From Coccinella septempunctata (Eukaryota; Arthropoda; Insecta; Coleoptera; Coccinellidae): a DNA stretch of 64,000 nt. The translations under genes were made by a program, and so were the position numbers. Below the pieces are notes generated by a model. The model did not search any database. It was given only the letters and a program-made list of their open reading frames with translations, and was not told the DNA's origin. Positions within the stretch are counted from its first letter, which is position 1, and each line of letters starts with the position of its first letter. The stretch spans positions 597,501-661,500 of the forward strand of contig NC_058198.1 of the NCBI RefSeq assembly GCF_907165205.1, in the 5' to 3' direction. Below, one piece after another: positions 35,001 to 48,400 of the stretch.

Positions 35001-37630
35001 TGGTTCGGTGAGTGACGCTTTTCCAGCCGCTCCAGGTTGGACTCCTGAAGGGCTTGCTGCGCCAGTAGTAGTTGTTGTGTTATGGCTCTCGTTTCTCCAA
35101 ATCTGAGGAACTGCTGGAGGACCAAAGGCTCCTCCTCAGGGCTACAGATTGTCCATCGGTCCAGAGTGCTGCCGTGTGTCTCCTAGAAAAAAAATAAAAT
35201 CCTCATTTGTTAGGAAAAAATGTGTAGGTATCGGATAATGTGAAAAATCAATCATTTATCGGTAAAGAATACTTGTATTCCTAATTATATTGATAAATTC
35301 GATCCGAATTGCTTATTTGTTATCCTGCCGCTCAGTCAACAAATAATATCGATAACAGGACATAAACAAATGATTCGTACAAATTAATTTCATTACGACA
35401 GACATTACAGACATTCGAAATATGAATATGCTTAAAACAAAATTTCCAAATTTCGAAAAAAAAATTTAACAATCAACCAGTCGAGATAAAATCGATAAAT
35501 CTTCATTCAATTAATCTCATCCTTGATTGAACTCGCCATAGGTTATACCGAAAGAAAAAATCAGGCACATTTAACAACAGAGAAAGTCTGACAGGCGACA
35601 GGATGTATATTTTATGAGCACGTTGGATAAAAATATCGGTGCAAGTCTTGTGTTCTTGTTTAAAAGTGATGCCTGCAGAGTGTCTCCCACGTACATATAA
35701 ATAACTGGGGTGTGATAATGATTACCCTTCACGATTAGTTGCACGACAAGAAAAAACAAATCGCAATTTACACAAGGAAGCGTGATGCTTTGTTAAAAAG
35801 CATGAAATTGCGCCCTATTAAAGGTACATATTGTGAAAACAGGTGACAATTATTAGTTAAATTAAGGGGAGAGCAATATTAAGTTTGTTTACTAGTTAAA
35901 CAAGTGTTTCCTCGTTGTTATGGACATATGCCTACTTCAGAATGAACCCTTCGTTATTGTTCTTTCACAAGATTATCTTATCGAAATTAGTTTAGTTATT
36001 ACATGACCCTATTTAACCCTGCGTTAGTCGCGCCCTCTTTTAGATCGTATTCACTCGCGTGGTCTACAAGTGTAGACCATATTATTTATTTTAACTTTAA
36101 ATATTACGTTGATATATTTCAAAGATTATCTATGATGATATCGTTTATTTGACCACTTGTTATTCATATAATTGAAACTTTGTGATAAAATAATGCTTCT
36201 CTTTGAGAGGAAATCGAGAAAACTTCAATGTCTCAGATTTCAACATTTTTTCGTTCGAATAGGTATGGTCTACAATCGTAGACCACGCGAGTAATGTAGG
36301 GTTAAAAGCTAGGGAATACTATGTGATATAATAAATGAGCGACGGTCTTCGATAACTGAAAGATATCTCTTGGATACGTGTCAAAAATTGAAAGGTCCAA
36401 CCAACTAGTAACCGTTTGGCTTCCAGCTAATGGCGATGGAAGTATCCATTTAACAAAATACCTATTTAAATAATTTGAACCAGAACGGAGTATGTCATTA
36501 ATGAGAAGATCTGAAGACAAGCAGAAAATGGAAACCTAATATCCACTTGGACTCACTAAATTATACCCAAACAAAATTATTACTTGCCACCAAAATGATA
36601 TGCAAAATACCAGGTAATTTTCTGTCTTTACCTCCACACATCACAGGTTGCAAGGAATGAACCCTGAAATATATCGGCGTTTCATAAGACCCAAATGCAT
36701 TCGTGCCAAACTACGATTGTACGAATCTTCAGGAGCTAATGAATCATTCATGCAAGCTTCATTTTGAATATTAGACCTTCAGCAATTATGAAAGGTAACA
36801 ACTAGGGATTTATCGAAAGGTAATGCAGCACCTATTTTGGTATATTGAGCACATCCCGTTTGATTACTCTCTTTTATTTGATCTGATCTCTATGGTAAGG
36901 TACACCTCGAGATCAACCGCGATTGACCTCTGATAATGAGTAGGTACTGGCGACGGTAAGCAGTCAGAAGGGAGCTTTTTAATAAAACTTGATCAATTAT
37001 CCTGCCAAAAACTCATTTATTTCACCCTTGTCCAATTCTGATGTGAAATTTGGTCCTCATGTTACATAACATAGCATTATGAACTTGGAGTCTTCTTCGT
37101 TAAGGTGATTGTTGTCATACGAAGGACCAAAGAGGATTCTTAGGAAATGCATTTCACCTACTACTAGTGTTATGATGGCAAAATGACATATTTTGATTGT
37201 TAAAGTTAAAATTCTTCTTCGGAAGATGGTGGACTAGAAGAAGATGCTTCTTATGACAAGATCACTGAAGACTGGAAGTCAGGATATGGGCGCAGTATTG
37301 CATATAAGAAGGGAATGCCAAGTGAAGTCATCTTTATGATACAACAAGAGATTGGAAGACCAGTGGGTCATTGACAGTATTGTCACCAACATACCTGCAA
37401 GATATATCCTCTGGCGTAGTCAATGGGAGTCCAACCAAATCCATGCAAAACTTGCACCACTTGATCCTTGTGAAGCACTGAAAACAACCGATCTAACAGG
37501 ATTTTCAGTCGTATAGGAAGCGCTGAACAACCGTAAAGAACTAAACTTGCTATGTCAAAAGCGGCATTTGGCTGCACCGGCTCAGGAGCACTGTTACTGA
37601 AGAGATGTCGCACTCCTAACTTGTCCAAAG
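32033..37630 (-). CDS. disco: Disconnected/basonuclin-family zinc-finger protein, 5' incomplete
   Basis: Two exons are seen: 37395-37630 and 32033-35182, in matching phase, giving 1127 residues. The N-terminal part is the basonuclin homology region (ALDKLGVRHLF, FDIASLVLYG, LPIRLKILLDRLFSVL, GWTPIDYARGYILQ, then STLDRWTICSPEEEP and VLQQFLRFGETRAI). Three pairs of C2H2 fingers follow. Pair 1 is near 34080-34255 (CNVCLKTFCDKGALKIHF, CTVEGCNMMFSSRRSRNRHS, then PNPKLHSPHLRRKISPHDGR, as in Drosophila disco). Pair 2 is near 32630-32810 (CTACGKIFQNHFGVKTHY, CNVDGCNAAFPSKRSRDRHS). Pair 3 is near 32080-32245 (CRICRMTFSTTAQLKDH). Pro/Ser-rich and acidic linkers lie between. It is a nuclear transcription factor; the Drosophila genes act in leg, head and visual-system patterning. 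The acceptor at 37631 requires an upstream exon, in basonuclins one with a small Cys-rich module before HGWVAH, and I did not find it. It may be disco-related rather than disco; the symbol names the family. Confidence 0.9.
35183..37394. other. Intron between the two disco-type exons
   Basis: 2.2 kb, bordered by CAG|GTATGT and TCTAG|GAG on the minus strand. It contains the piggyBac-type MITE at 36017-36301. A plus-strand open frame at 37210-37374 (55 codons including stop; starts NSSSEDGGLEEDASYDKI and ends GRPVGH) looks protein-like and could be an old element relic. Nothing else is recognised. Confidence 0.6.
36017..36301. mobile_element. piggyBac-type MITE, 285 bp
   Basis: The element starts CCCTGCGTTAGTCGCG and ends with the complement of CCCTACATTACTCGCG (13 of 16 identical). 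It is bordered on both sides by TTAA (36013-36016 and 36302-36305), the target site of piggyBac transposases. Subterminal hairpins GGTCTACAAGTGTAGACC and GGTCTACAATCGTAGACC lie about 40 bp from the left end and about 15 bp from the right end. It has no coding capacity, so it is non-autonomous. It sits in an intron of the disco-type gene. Confidence 0.88.
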
Positions 37631-40600
37631 CTGAAACAAAAGGGGGGGTGAGTGTCGTGCGCATGGAGGCGGTGCCTACGAGCTTTCAGGAGAGGGGGGG
37701 TAAGGATGATACGAGATGAGTGACGATACCTTCAGAACGTGAATTAGGCACTTGGATATTTTGTATCTGCTATCCTATAATAGCGTACCTACTGCTAGTA
37801 TGGTGTGTATCTACAGCGTTCATACCAGATCGACTATTATCCTTCATTATGTTGGATCCGCTATATTATGAATAATACGTAATTTGTTTGGTACGTTATG
37901 CTTTCACGGCATGATTAAATTTTGTCTCCTTAAGAGAAATTGACTAAGAATTTAAAGCTTCCACAATTCACACCCTAAGGATATCCCAGGAACTTGTTCG
38001 AATCAAGAATGCGTTTATGTGTCCAGGTGATAATTGAATAATCTGTCTCAAAATTGGTCAACAATGTTGAAGCTTGAGAGAAGAAGCTTCCTCACCCAAG
38101 TTCTTCAGTTAGGTTTCGTCTGGTATTGATGATGATCCTTAAAATGAATATCTTATGTTCAAATTACTGACTCGAAGCTATAACTACCTACTAGTGGCAT
38201 CAGTTTTCGTTGAGGAAGGAAGAGAAAACTCTTCGAAAATTATTGGAAGCCGAATTTCAGGCTCCTGAAAGGACGAAGGGAAAAAGGAATGGGGTTCCTA
38301 TCCTGGGATCTGGTTGTTGTTCATCTTCCGCGATATATATTCGGTTCAGTAAAGCTTTATGGAGGAGATCGAGCGGAGATCTGAAAGCTTGAGCGATGGG
38401 AATGACACTGCAATATTTTACAATTGCCGAAGCTGACGAATGTAGATGTAGCTATCTTGATCGCTCCTTAAGTGGACGCATCATGTATTTGTCCCAAATA
38501 ATTTATATAGAAGAGCTTTTAGCGCCATTTCAATATTACCATAAGAGCAAATGATCAAAACATCTCCACTATCGGCGATCAAAGGGAACGCTTCTTCAGG
38601 ATCTAGTTCCTTTGACTTTTCCGACTGGTCATTCTTCGATCTCAAGATATCGGCATCTCAAACAGGTAGAAGATAGCGATAGGAGCAACACTTTTGTGAA
38701 AAAGGATGGATCTATATCAGATGGATGAAGGAGTATAGCCTCATTAAAATGCTGGATTACAGAGTACAGATTTAATGTATGAATCAAAGTTTTATGTGGA
38801 GAAATAAAACATTTAAATATCGAGGGCATTTCTTCCTTTTCGTTAGGCTGTTTTAATAAAAAAAGTTTTTATCAAGCACGTATCGGTCTTAGCAAGTTTT
38901 GAGCATTGCTCATATTTTCCTTATTGAATTATAAACGGGCTAAGCTTTATTTCTTGGGACAAACTGGAACCAAAGGCCCAGAAAAAGGGTGGACAAAAAA
39001 GGGGTTGATTTAATTAATGCGAAGAATCCATTAGACGCAATCTTTTCATATTCCTTTTTGAATATATCACAGGGGCCATCTAATGTCTGAACTACATCGA
39101 CGCGGACTGACTTTCCAGGACAGTAAAGGGGTGGAAATCGATTTATGCGAAGTCGCTCTATATCCATTAAACTATTCTACACATTTCGCCAAGCGAGAGC
39201 TTTCACCAAGTCATTAAGCCCTCTCGGCATTATGAACACACTGTGTCCCAAAAAAATCCTCATTCAATCGGAATGGATTTTCATTGAAATCTATACACTG
39301 ACCTGAAAATCCTTTCTATTTTACCAATGCATCTCTTAACGAATATTCAGATCTATTCTTGATTTATTATTAAAAATAACGAACCCACAAAATTGAACGC
39401 TGAAAACTGGTCCAATAAAAAGCCATTTCATTACGTCTTCAATGTCACAGTTTCGTAAGCAGATCCTTCGAACTGATTCGAAGTTTTTCACGTCTACTAC
39501 AGAAGGGTTTATGATAATTGAATTCTTTCCTTGAAATGCTATGGCGTAAATCATCTCCTTAGTTATGGCCGAGCTCATCGGCGCTAAGCATTTAACAGAC
39601 TGCAGAATTGAGTGCTCTGTTATTCTTGAGGACCATGAATGGCACCACAAAAGAATCGTCTTTCACTCGGTGGAATGAGGCGCCACATATAATTTTCGAT
39701 CTATTCCAACGCGAAGGATGAGCATATATAATTCAGGCGATTTCTTCAGATTTTTCTGTTGTTTTTTCATAAATCCCACATAAGAGTTAAACATAGGATC
39801 CTGATAGCAGGATCACTTTCGAAATCAAATTAAATAAAAAATCACCGAGCTTGGATTCAATTTCTCAATCGAAATTATGATCCTTTTAACTTTTGTGAGG
39901 TAGTTATAGAAAATCGAAACTAATTTCTAGTGGAATTTTCGAATATGTGTGCTCAGTCGAAAGGACGGTCTTAGAACAAAACTCCCGAAAGAACCGATGG
40001 TAATGCACCTTGAAAATGTCAAGTCCTGACGTGGGTGGTCGGTCCGACAAAGAGAGTTAAATACATTAGAGACCAATTGTTTAGTGGGGATTCCGTAAGC
40101 CAACAGTATTCATATTTCTAACAAGCATTATTGGTGAATAATGGGACTGTTACACTTGTCCTGAATTAACCCATGAACAGTTCAATCAGGCTTGTAATTC
40201 TAATCTCGTCTGAGAAAGGGACTTTGAGAAGTTAACTTCAATCGGTTCTTGCTCGCAAACGACTCGAAGTGCAGCCAACTTTGAAATTATAAACGTCTTC
40301 CAGGCAACCTCGAACGTCATTTTGAATCAATATTCACCCTTCAAATTATCTGAGTATTAATTTTAGTGAAAAGGCATAACAATTTCGGGGTAGGTCATGA
40401 TGTATTTGTTTAGGGAGATTCCACTTCTTGCGTTGGAATGAGGACGAACTGAAGATAATCGGTTTTGACAGAAGTAATGTTGATATTTGTCGTTGTTGTC
40501 TTGGTGGTCCAGATCTTGATACCCGTCCTTTGTAGGTAGCTGAATACGTATTTCGATATGTAGCCTCTGATTCGAAACTTTAATATCTGAATTTTCATTT

Positions 40601-42175
40601 AATTCTTCAACAATATTTTACCAATCGAAACAATATTTGTGAGAAAACAACCTCAACTGTCAATATCTATCTATAAAATTTAATTTTTTCATGAGTATTT
40701 TTGTCCTTAGCATTGTAAGGTCACTGTTTTCCATAACCAAAGAAGTTTGACTATCTGTTAAACGCAATAATGATCTATAATGAATTCGAACCTTGTAGGT
40801 ATCTACCCTTGCTACTACCAAATGACGTATTTTGAAAAGTTTTCGATGTTTAGTAGGAAGTAACCGTATCAAACCAAGATTACCTAGTTGTTGAACGTTT
40901 GGGAGAGGGTTGAGTAGGATATGGTAACTTATTGATTCTGTTTTTTATTGTGGAACACATTCACTGAAATAAATAGCCGGTTAACTTTGGATCAAGCACG
41001 AACTTCTTCCGAAAATCGTGGAAATATATCATAATGACCTCCCACAAAGTAGATGGGATCTTGAAACAAAATCTCTTGAGCAATACAGCATCACTGAAAT
41101 CAATTCCTTCATCTTCAACATTTTGATTGGAGATATATGTAGATAAATCATCTTAATAGCTACTAATAGTACCGAGTTTATATTCTATCTGTCATGAAGT
41201 GAATGAAGAGAATGGGATTTAATTCTCGCATCATAATTTATCGAATCGGCACATAGCAGACCTTAATCGACTGTTCTTTTCGCTTGCCATATAGTCGAAT
41301 TATCGAAGTTGAAAAAAATTTCGTCATAAATCTGAATGAAAAACTGTAAGGAGTCCTTACTTCATGCATTGTTTCGAAATCAAACTCGCAGAATGAGTGT
41401 TTCGGAATGTTTGATCCCACCGAAAATTAGCCATAAGAAGATACTAGTATAATGTCAATCATGAGAACGCTTCCAGATGATTAGTAGAAGATGTTGAAGC
41501 CGATACTTGATGAAAATCAATTATTAAACTAAAAAAAACTGAATTACATTCAATTTTTATCTCTACACTTGTTTCGTTATCACTATAGCCTCTTCAGGTG
41601 AAGGTAACACCTTATTATTATCTTAGTATGAACTTGAAAACACGTGTGGTTGTTGAATCCCTTCTAGGTGACAGTCTGGTGGTGACATTCATCTGAAGAA
41701 CTCATGATTTGAGCCACATGTAACATGATATACCTATTGGCATTGTCTACGCTACTGGTATAGCTCAACTGGCGATCAAAGGTTCTTGTACACTTTCTTG
41801 TTTATACATTATAAAGTGAATTGATGTTGAAATCCTTCTCCCCAAAAAAAATTTTTTTTCATCCCCTATTTTGATCTTACAGTTTGTCCCATAAATGAAA
41901 CGTTCTACCCAGAAAATTGATGTGAATGCTGTATTATGAAATGATGCTTGTGTGAGCCTTCCACACGTTTCGGTCCTCCTGTATATCGTCACGTTCTGTA
42001 ATTGGAGTCTGGAAGGTCTGCATGAAGCAGAGGTAGCCATCGTCAGGGAACGGGCAGAAGAGACAATGTTTGATGCATTATTGGTATCGTATTGAGGAGC
42101 GTGAGTCTGCTGGAGAAGGAATCTCAATTAGAATTTAGAGATGAGATCTAAGTAAAAGACTGAAGCATATGCGGG
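37631..42175. other. Gene-poor tract upstream of the disco-type exons
   Basis: Expected to be intron of the disco-type gene if its first exons lie further upstream. No coding exon was recognised; frames of 60-104 codons (for example 39336-39650, minus) have no family features. Confidence 0.4.
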
Positions 42176-42480
42176 GACGCTATCGGGGGCGGGCAGGTCT
42201 GGGGTCGAGGCCGTGCGGTGGCAAGTGACAGGCACGCAGGTCCGACGGTCCGCCCTTTCTGGCGGCGCGGAATTAGTTTGCAGCAGCGGTAAAGCTTTAC
42301 CTGGCCTGATAACTTCTATGCATGACAGTGACGTACCAGTTCTTTCGAGAAAGATTCATCCGAAGGCCTCAATACCTGCCACAGGCGAGCGAACTCTGCG
42401 CGAGATGCCTACACGATGCTATCGAAGATTGAGACATTCAGGTCTCGATGCAGGAGACATCAAACCCTTACTCTGAGATG
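42176..42480. other. GC- and CpG-rich island
   Basis: The core at about 42170-42260 is strikingly GC-rich (runs such as GGGGGCGGGCAGG and GGCGGCGCGG) against AT-rich surroundings. Open frames exist on both strands; none shows a recognised domain, including the Cys-rich module expected for the missing first exon of the disco-type gene. It could be a promoter with 5' UTR, an enhancer or a fragment of foreign or repeat origin. Confidence 0.35.
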
Positions 42481-45400
42481 CTATCATAGAGTAGGACTAC
42501 CAAAATCTTCCTGTAGTTCAGGCTCTAGCAAGGTCTGATGTGTGACCTTTGAAATGTATCCAGAATGATACAAGCTCTTCACCAAAGCTGATTACTTCCT
42601 AATAAGCTTGGATGACTCCTGATTCGACCATAAGATAGAAGGTAGCTTGGGACCTGCAGAGATACCAAGTTTTTCTATAGTTCTTCAGTTTCGTTTGTCT
42701 GACCCCCAGGAAGACAGAAATAATCGAGCTGGTTTTCAATAATAACACATGCTAACCGAGTTCCAATATGGTACCCCTATTTCTGTAGCCCCTCCAATAA
42801 CCTTTCATAATTTCCTTTCAAAAACGCTAGCAGATTTGATCAATTAGCACAGTGAGATAGAAGCTCCTTCATCAAACTCAATGTCTTCTCTTTTTTAGCA
42901 GGAATGACTGTTGTTCCTCAGCTAAGTTTGTCCACCCACATCTTTAGGCTTTCATTGATTGACCTCAGAACTCAGAGAACTCCAAAGAAGGGAATTTATC
43001 CATTGTCTGGGCTCTAGAAGACTTTTTTTCATTAAATCCAGAAACACATAGCTTTCTAGTTTGATGAATTCAGGTTCTTCTTGACCTAGGAGAACATTAA
43101 CTGATTGAAATAGATTGTCGGATAAGTTTTGCTGATCCTAGAGTATCTTCCATTCAAATACCACTTTGGGGAGTCACGCTATTCACGTGTTCAGAAAATT
43201 CAACTGATTTCGAAGCCAGCTTTGCGGCGAGGTCTCTACAGCGATTAAAATTGGGTACGCCACTGTGGCAGCATAATATATGTATGTTTCGAAATTCATT
43301 GTCTTGGCAGCATCATTAAGCGATTCAGAACGGCGACTCAATATTTTATAACGAATATAACGAGACCCCGGTCTTCGCCTAAAGTAATAAGAGGAAGATG
43401 GGCACTACACGGCTAGAGACACAATGGTGCACACTGACAATAATACATACCTTGCTTGATTAAAAGCAAACCATTAATATCTGTTCTTCAATAAATATAT
43501 AGAACAAATTTCAGCGTGCCCAAAGCCTTAATGATACCATGTTATGCGGTGATCTATTAACCTTTATTTATGCGAAAGAGTTGTGATATCTCATTTGGAA
43601 TTGGACGAATTTGCAAATTAATGTTTGAGTCCATATAAACAAGTCGATAACTGATACCCCAGAGCGGTGGACTCTCTGAATCACTATCCACGTTGTGTTT
43701 ACAAGGGCGTCTAAAGAGGGGTGTGAAGGGAAAATTATCCCCTTGAGACTCAGTTTCTTTAGGTCGAAATTTGGCCTAGAAAAAGGACATGCTGTCATTC
43801 ACAGAAAATTCTAGACACTGTAATGTATTTCCAATTCGCTTATATTGTCATGTCCAAAAAAAGTTAAAATTTTTTGGGTGTTAAAGGTTCGTTATTGGAA
43901 ATTGTAGAACAAAAAACGAAATCGAATAAAAGCAAGCTCCTCTTTCGGAGGTATCGAGAATTATAATGCCATTTCCCGAAAGAAGATGGAATTGTCAAAT
44001 TCTTTACGAGACAATTTGCAGCGAGTCAATTTGAGGATGGTGTTCAAATATAAATACAATATTCCTTCTTTATTACGAGGGGCGTTGAATCAGGTTCGGT
44101 GAAAAGGTAGGCAAGGAAGGTTTGCTGCATTTATTTCTACTCTTCCGTACCACAAACGACCTATCCTGCTGAGAAAATGCTCGTAAAGATATTAACATGA
44201 TTCTACGTATAATAAATTGTTGCCGGGGAAAATAAAAGAAAAAATCAGCTCAGTATATGCCGCCTGGCTTGGTTAAACCTCGTTTTATCTCTTTTTCCTG
44301 ACGTGCTAAATGTTCTGACACAACTGCTTCCGAAAGTTACTCCCAATTTGAGTTAAATATTTAAAAAAAAATATGATTTTTCACCTAAATCGAATTGTTG
44401 TCACAATGAAATAAACAATATCTTACAATCAATGGCGAATTTGTACCTATATTCTCATAAAAATGGCTTAAAATTTCACGAGAAGATTCATAGTTTCCAA
44501 AATATTCTGACTTCAATCATTACGAATCGAAAATGAAACAAAAAAAATTGCCAATATTGTCTAGAGTGTTTTCTACCAAATTTCTTCGAGTAGTTCTGAC
44601 AAAATAACATGAAATTCGGGCAGATTTACTGATTTTTCCTCTGTTCCTTCTTTGAATTCTATATTGATGTGAGGTGTAAAATTTCAAGGTGAAGTTTCAA
44701 TTATTTTTCGTGCCAGACTCCGAAGGTTTTTCATTAGGGATACCGAACCCTTTTCTGAAACATTTTAAAGATTGAGTAGTTTGCAACAGTGTTACAAATG
44801 ATTTCATTTCGGCTATTTAGTTGATTACTTTCGTTATGACAAACATTCAGTCAAGAAGTAAATGACTGATTCATAATTTTGTTTATATTGTGATGAAACG
44901 TTTATAGCTCACTTGCAAGAGTGGTCTGTTTTAATGAATTGCATTAACGAAGATATCGGATTTGATAGTGGCGTCCACAACTGTTAGTCACAACACTAAG
45001 TTTACCTTTGGAATGAAATTTTTTTTTCGGAGAACGAACCATAAAAATCGATAGGATTGAAAAATTTTCAAATGCTATGAAAAATAAACGAAACATATTG
45101 TTCTGCGGGAATAACGCAAGAATATCCAGATTATAATGATTAAAATTGTGAAATCTGTGTGAGGAACTCTTGAGATCTGAACGTTATAAAAGCCTGTAAA
45201 TCATAGTTTACTGTTCCGAAACAAGTTTTGGAGGGATCGTTAGGCCTTAAGTAAAACTAATTTCTAAAGGTGGACATCAGAACAGTAACCTATAATTATA
45301 GGCAATCTCTACTTTATCGCTTTATGACACCGCTGGTCCTGTGGCATTCTCGAAATATATGTGGAACCTTTTTTTCTCATTTTGATCCTTATTTTGTGAC

Positions 45401-48400
45401 ATTTTACAATGCCTCACTCAATTAGACAGCCATAATTCATGTGAGAACCAACAATAATTATTATCTACAGTGTCGCGAACAATGGAGGTTTTCAAACCTA
45501 GATGATTCAGTTGTTTTTTTCTGCTAGATAGTTATTATAATGAACATTGGGGAATTGAAGAACTAAAAGGTCGATATTTCGAAAAGGTTCGATTTATTCG
45601 CTCTTTTATAGGGAATGTTATTGATAAACAAAACAATTTAGAATTGTGGAGATTTTTATGAATTTTATTTGAGTCGACATCTCGATTGTACCATCATAAA
45701 AAAATATGTGCTATTCGAGAGTTTTTTCGTCTTTGATTCTATGGGTACTATCTGAGTAATTGAGTTATTGTCGAATATTGGCCCTCATTCAGGTATATAG
45801 ACAATAAATTTCCACCTAGTATGAATCATGTGTTAACATGCTATATATCTCCATCATATTCTCTAAAAATTCCATGATCCCTTGTCCCTTGGCTCTTTCG
45901 AAATTCAAGAAAATCATCTGGGGGTTGTCAGCCTCACATCAAGAAAAACGTCACCTCGATGAAGCCACAAAACCTTCAATTTTTCAATATCAGTTATAAT
46001 AATGAACTGTGAGGAAAGATTTGTGTCCGATAGGCCGCTCGAAAAAGGGATAGAGCATCGTGTATACTATATAGCGTTTTGTGAAATTGGTGACAGGTAC
46101 ACGGGAACATTGTCTTTTGTCACCCATGTCGTTTGACTGCAGGAGTCCGGCATTCTCTGTAGGAGTGAAATACCTTTAAGTGCCTCTTTGACAAGACCGA
46201 CAGACAAAAAACCAGAATATTCATTCGCTGCGAAATACTTTCAATTTTTAATTTGGGCCGACCGTCCTTCCAGGTCCGGCATAGGCTCAACATTCCATTT
46301 GTTTCGTTCCTTTTAGGGTTTCGTTCATCTATGATATCCATCGAGTGTTTCCATATATCCTAGAGAATTCAATCTTTGGTACTAGTTTCACTCTTCTTTT
46401 TGTATCAATCTCCATGATTTTTTTGTTTTGGTTTTTTTTGGTCTCTGTCTCAAAGCTATATTGAATTATTTATACTGTGTTCGATAATATTTGTTAGGCA
46501 GCATTGTTTCTGAGAAATAGTTTATAACTTCCAAGGCAAGGGCAATTTTTACCAACAACATTTCTTTTTGTTCCTTATGTTTCACATGTTGGGGAGAAAA
46601 GTCATGAAAACAGAAAAATATCCTGATTCTTCCAAAATATTCTTCAGTCGAGCAGGTTCCCTATATGATTTTCCCTGTTGAGTAACAGAAATAGCCCCAT
46701 TAACAAGAAATATCCTTCAAATGTTTGAAAATGCAACTCTGCAATACAGGGAACGAATAAAACTATCAGGCTATTATTGTAGCTGAGTTTCTCAAGTCCA
46801 GCCCTGCAGTTATTATGATGGCCTGTGTCCTCAGCATCTAATAAAAGATCACTTCAATATTTCATTAATCTTTTCAGACAACTTGTGTTTTTCGTGTTCC
46901 GCAGAATATGAAATGTCCCCTGTATAAATTACTGGCGGGGAAAGGACCAGAATTAAATTGGTTTTCTTTCTTTGAAGAGGCCCGGTCCATCCTATATAGG
47001 CGTAAGATGTTATGCCCATTTTAATACTGTCTCCATCCCATAAATTTATTATTTCGAAGAGACTTTATGTCCGAGAACTCATTTCAGGGGTTCCTAATCA
47101 TCATTTTGAAATATGAGTTAGTCTAGAGTTGATTGAGTTCTATCAAGCATCGAGTTAACCTTGTTATTATTATTTATAATTTATTTAGTTCATCATTAGA
47201 GCAGAAAAGTTTTTGTTCGAGTAATATTGTACTGATTAGTTTATGGTAATTCACATAGATAACACAGCAAACTTGAGCTTTTTATCTTTTTCCAAAAATG
47301 ACGTTTCGTATTTTCGTATTTATAACGTTAATCTAAGAATTTCTCAAGTGTTTAATGTGAGCATTTGTTCCATTTCAATTCGGAAGCCTTCATTTTTGAC
47401 CGTTGTACATGGAGTGAAGTGAGCTTGTCATCCCAAGAGCCAATATTTCATACTTGAGAGAGGGTATACCCTAAATATTTGTACCCTTGATTAATAATGG
47501 CCAATCCTTTGTAAATACGTACAATGAAAGTTTTTCATCATGTCGGGATTATTCATGATTCGATGACCGCTTTATCTCTGGATGCTGCTGATCCAGTGCT
47601 CGCCTTGAATCAGGTCCGGATATAGAAAATTTCCCGACAACATTTTTTCTTACGTAAAAATAGTCTCATTCTCATAGCATTCGTGATATTTATCGAAAGA
47701 GTTCAGCCTTACTGGTACAGATTTCTTGCATGAATCCTACACTCTACAGCCCTTTGGAGATAATCCCAAGTATGCACCTTTTCCAAGTCATTCCTTCCAG
47801 ATGCGGAGTATCAAATATCCTCTCAACGATTCATCTTACCTGAATTTAATTATCATTCAAAAGATTTTCATTCACTACAGTTACAATTAATCACCCTTGA
47901 AATGATCACTGTGCAAAAAATATTAAGTATCTTATCTTGGGAACTTATGTAACACTGTTTTTTATCGCTTGGGTAGGGTGAGTTCTGAAGAAGTCTTCTA
48001 ATTGAAGTACTGTTCGTGATATTTTCTAACGTGATCGATTTAAATTTATTCATAACGATTTTATATGGTCGGAAAAATGTATCAGAGAAGATCAAAATGA
48101 TTTATATTTTTGATTGGGGCTTCCCTTTTGTCAGATGCGGGCAATTTGCCGACAATGGACAAAATGTTTGCTACCTGATTGGGCAATTATGAGAAATATG
48201 AAGCATTAAATGTTCCTCTATTTTCCTTGTAACACGATACAAAGTCTTCCTATGTCCTATGGTCCGTTGAACAGGATCTACACACATAATTATTATTTGT
48301 CCTTTCATCCCATGGATTATAATAAGATGTGTACCAACCATTGATACGTTCGAGACCCGTCCTCTATCTATATGAAAATGGGGATGAAGGACCCAGTTCT

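Noticed and set aside
32046..35106. Many plus-strand and other-frame ORFs over the zinc-finger exon
   Set aside because: They are shadows of the 1049-codon exon, whose three finger pairs are unmistakable.
37631..37664. Start codon of the frame beginning MRTTLTPPF
   Set aside because: A polypyrimidine tract and CAG acceptor end at 37631, and the family alignment begins right after it, so the upstream codons are intronic.
46081..46341. Possible location of the missing Cys-rich exon of the disco-type gene
   Set aside because: The minus-strand translations contain no paired CxxC and no HGWV motif.
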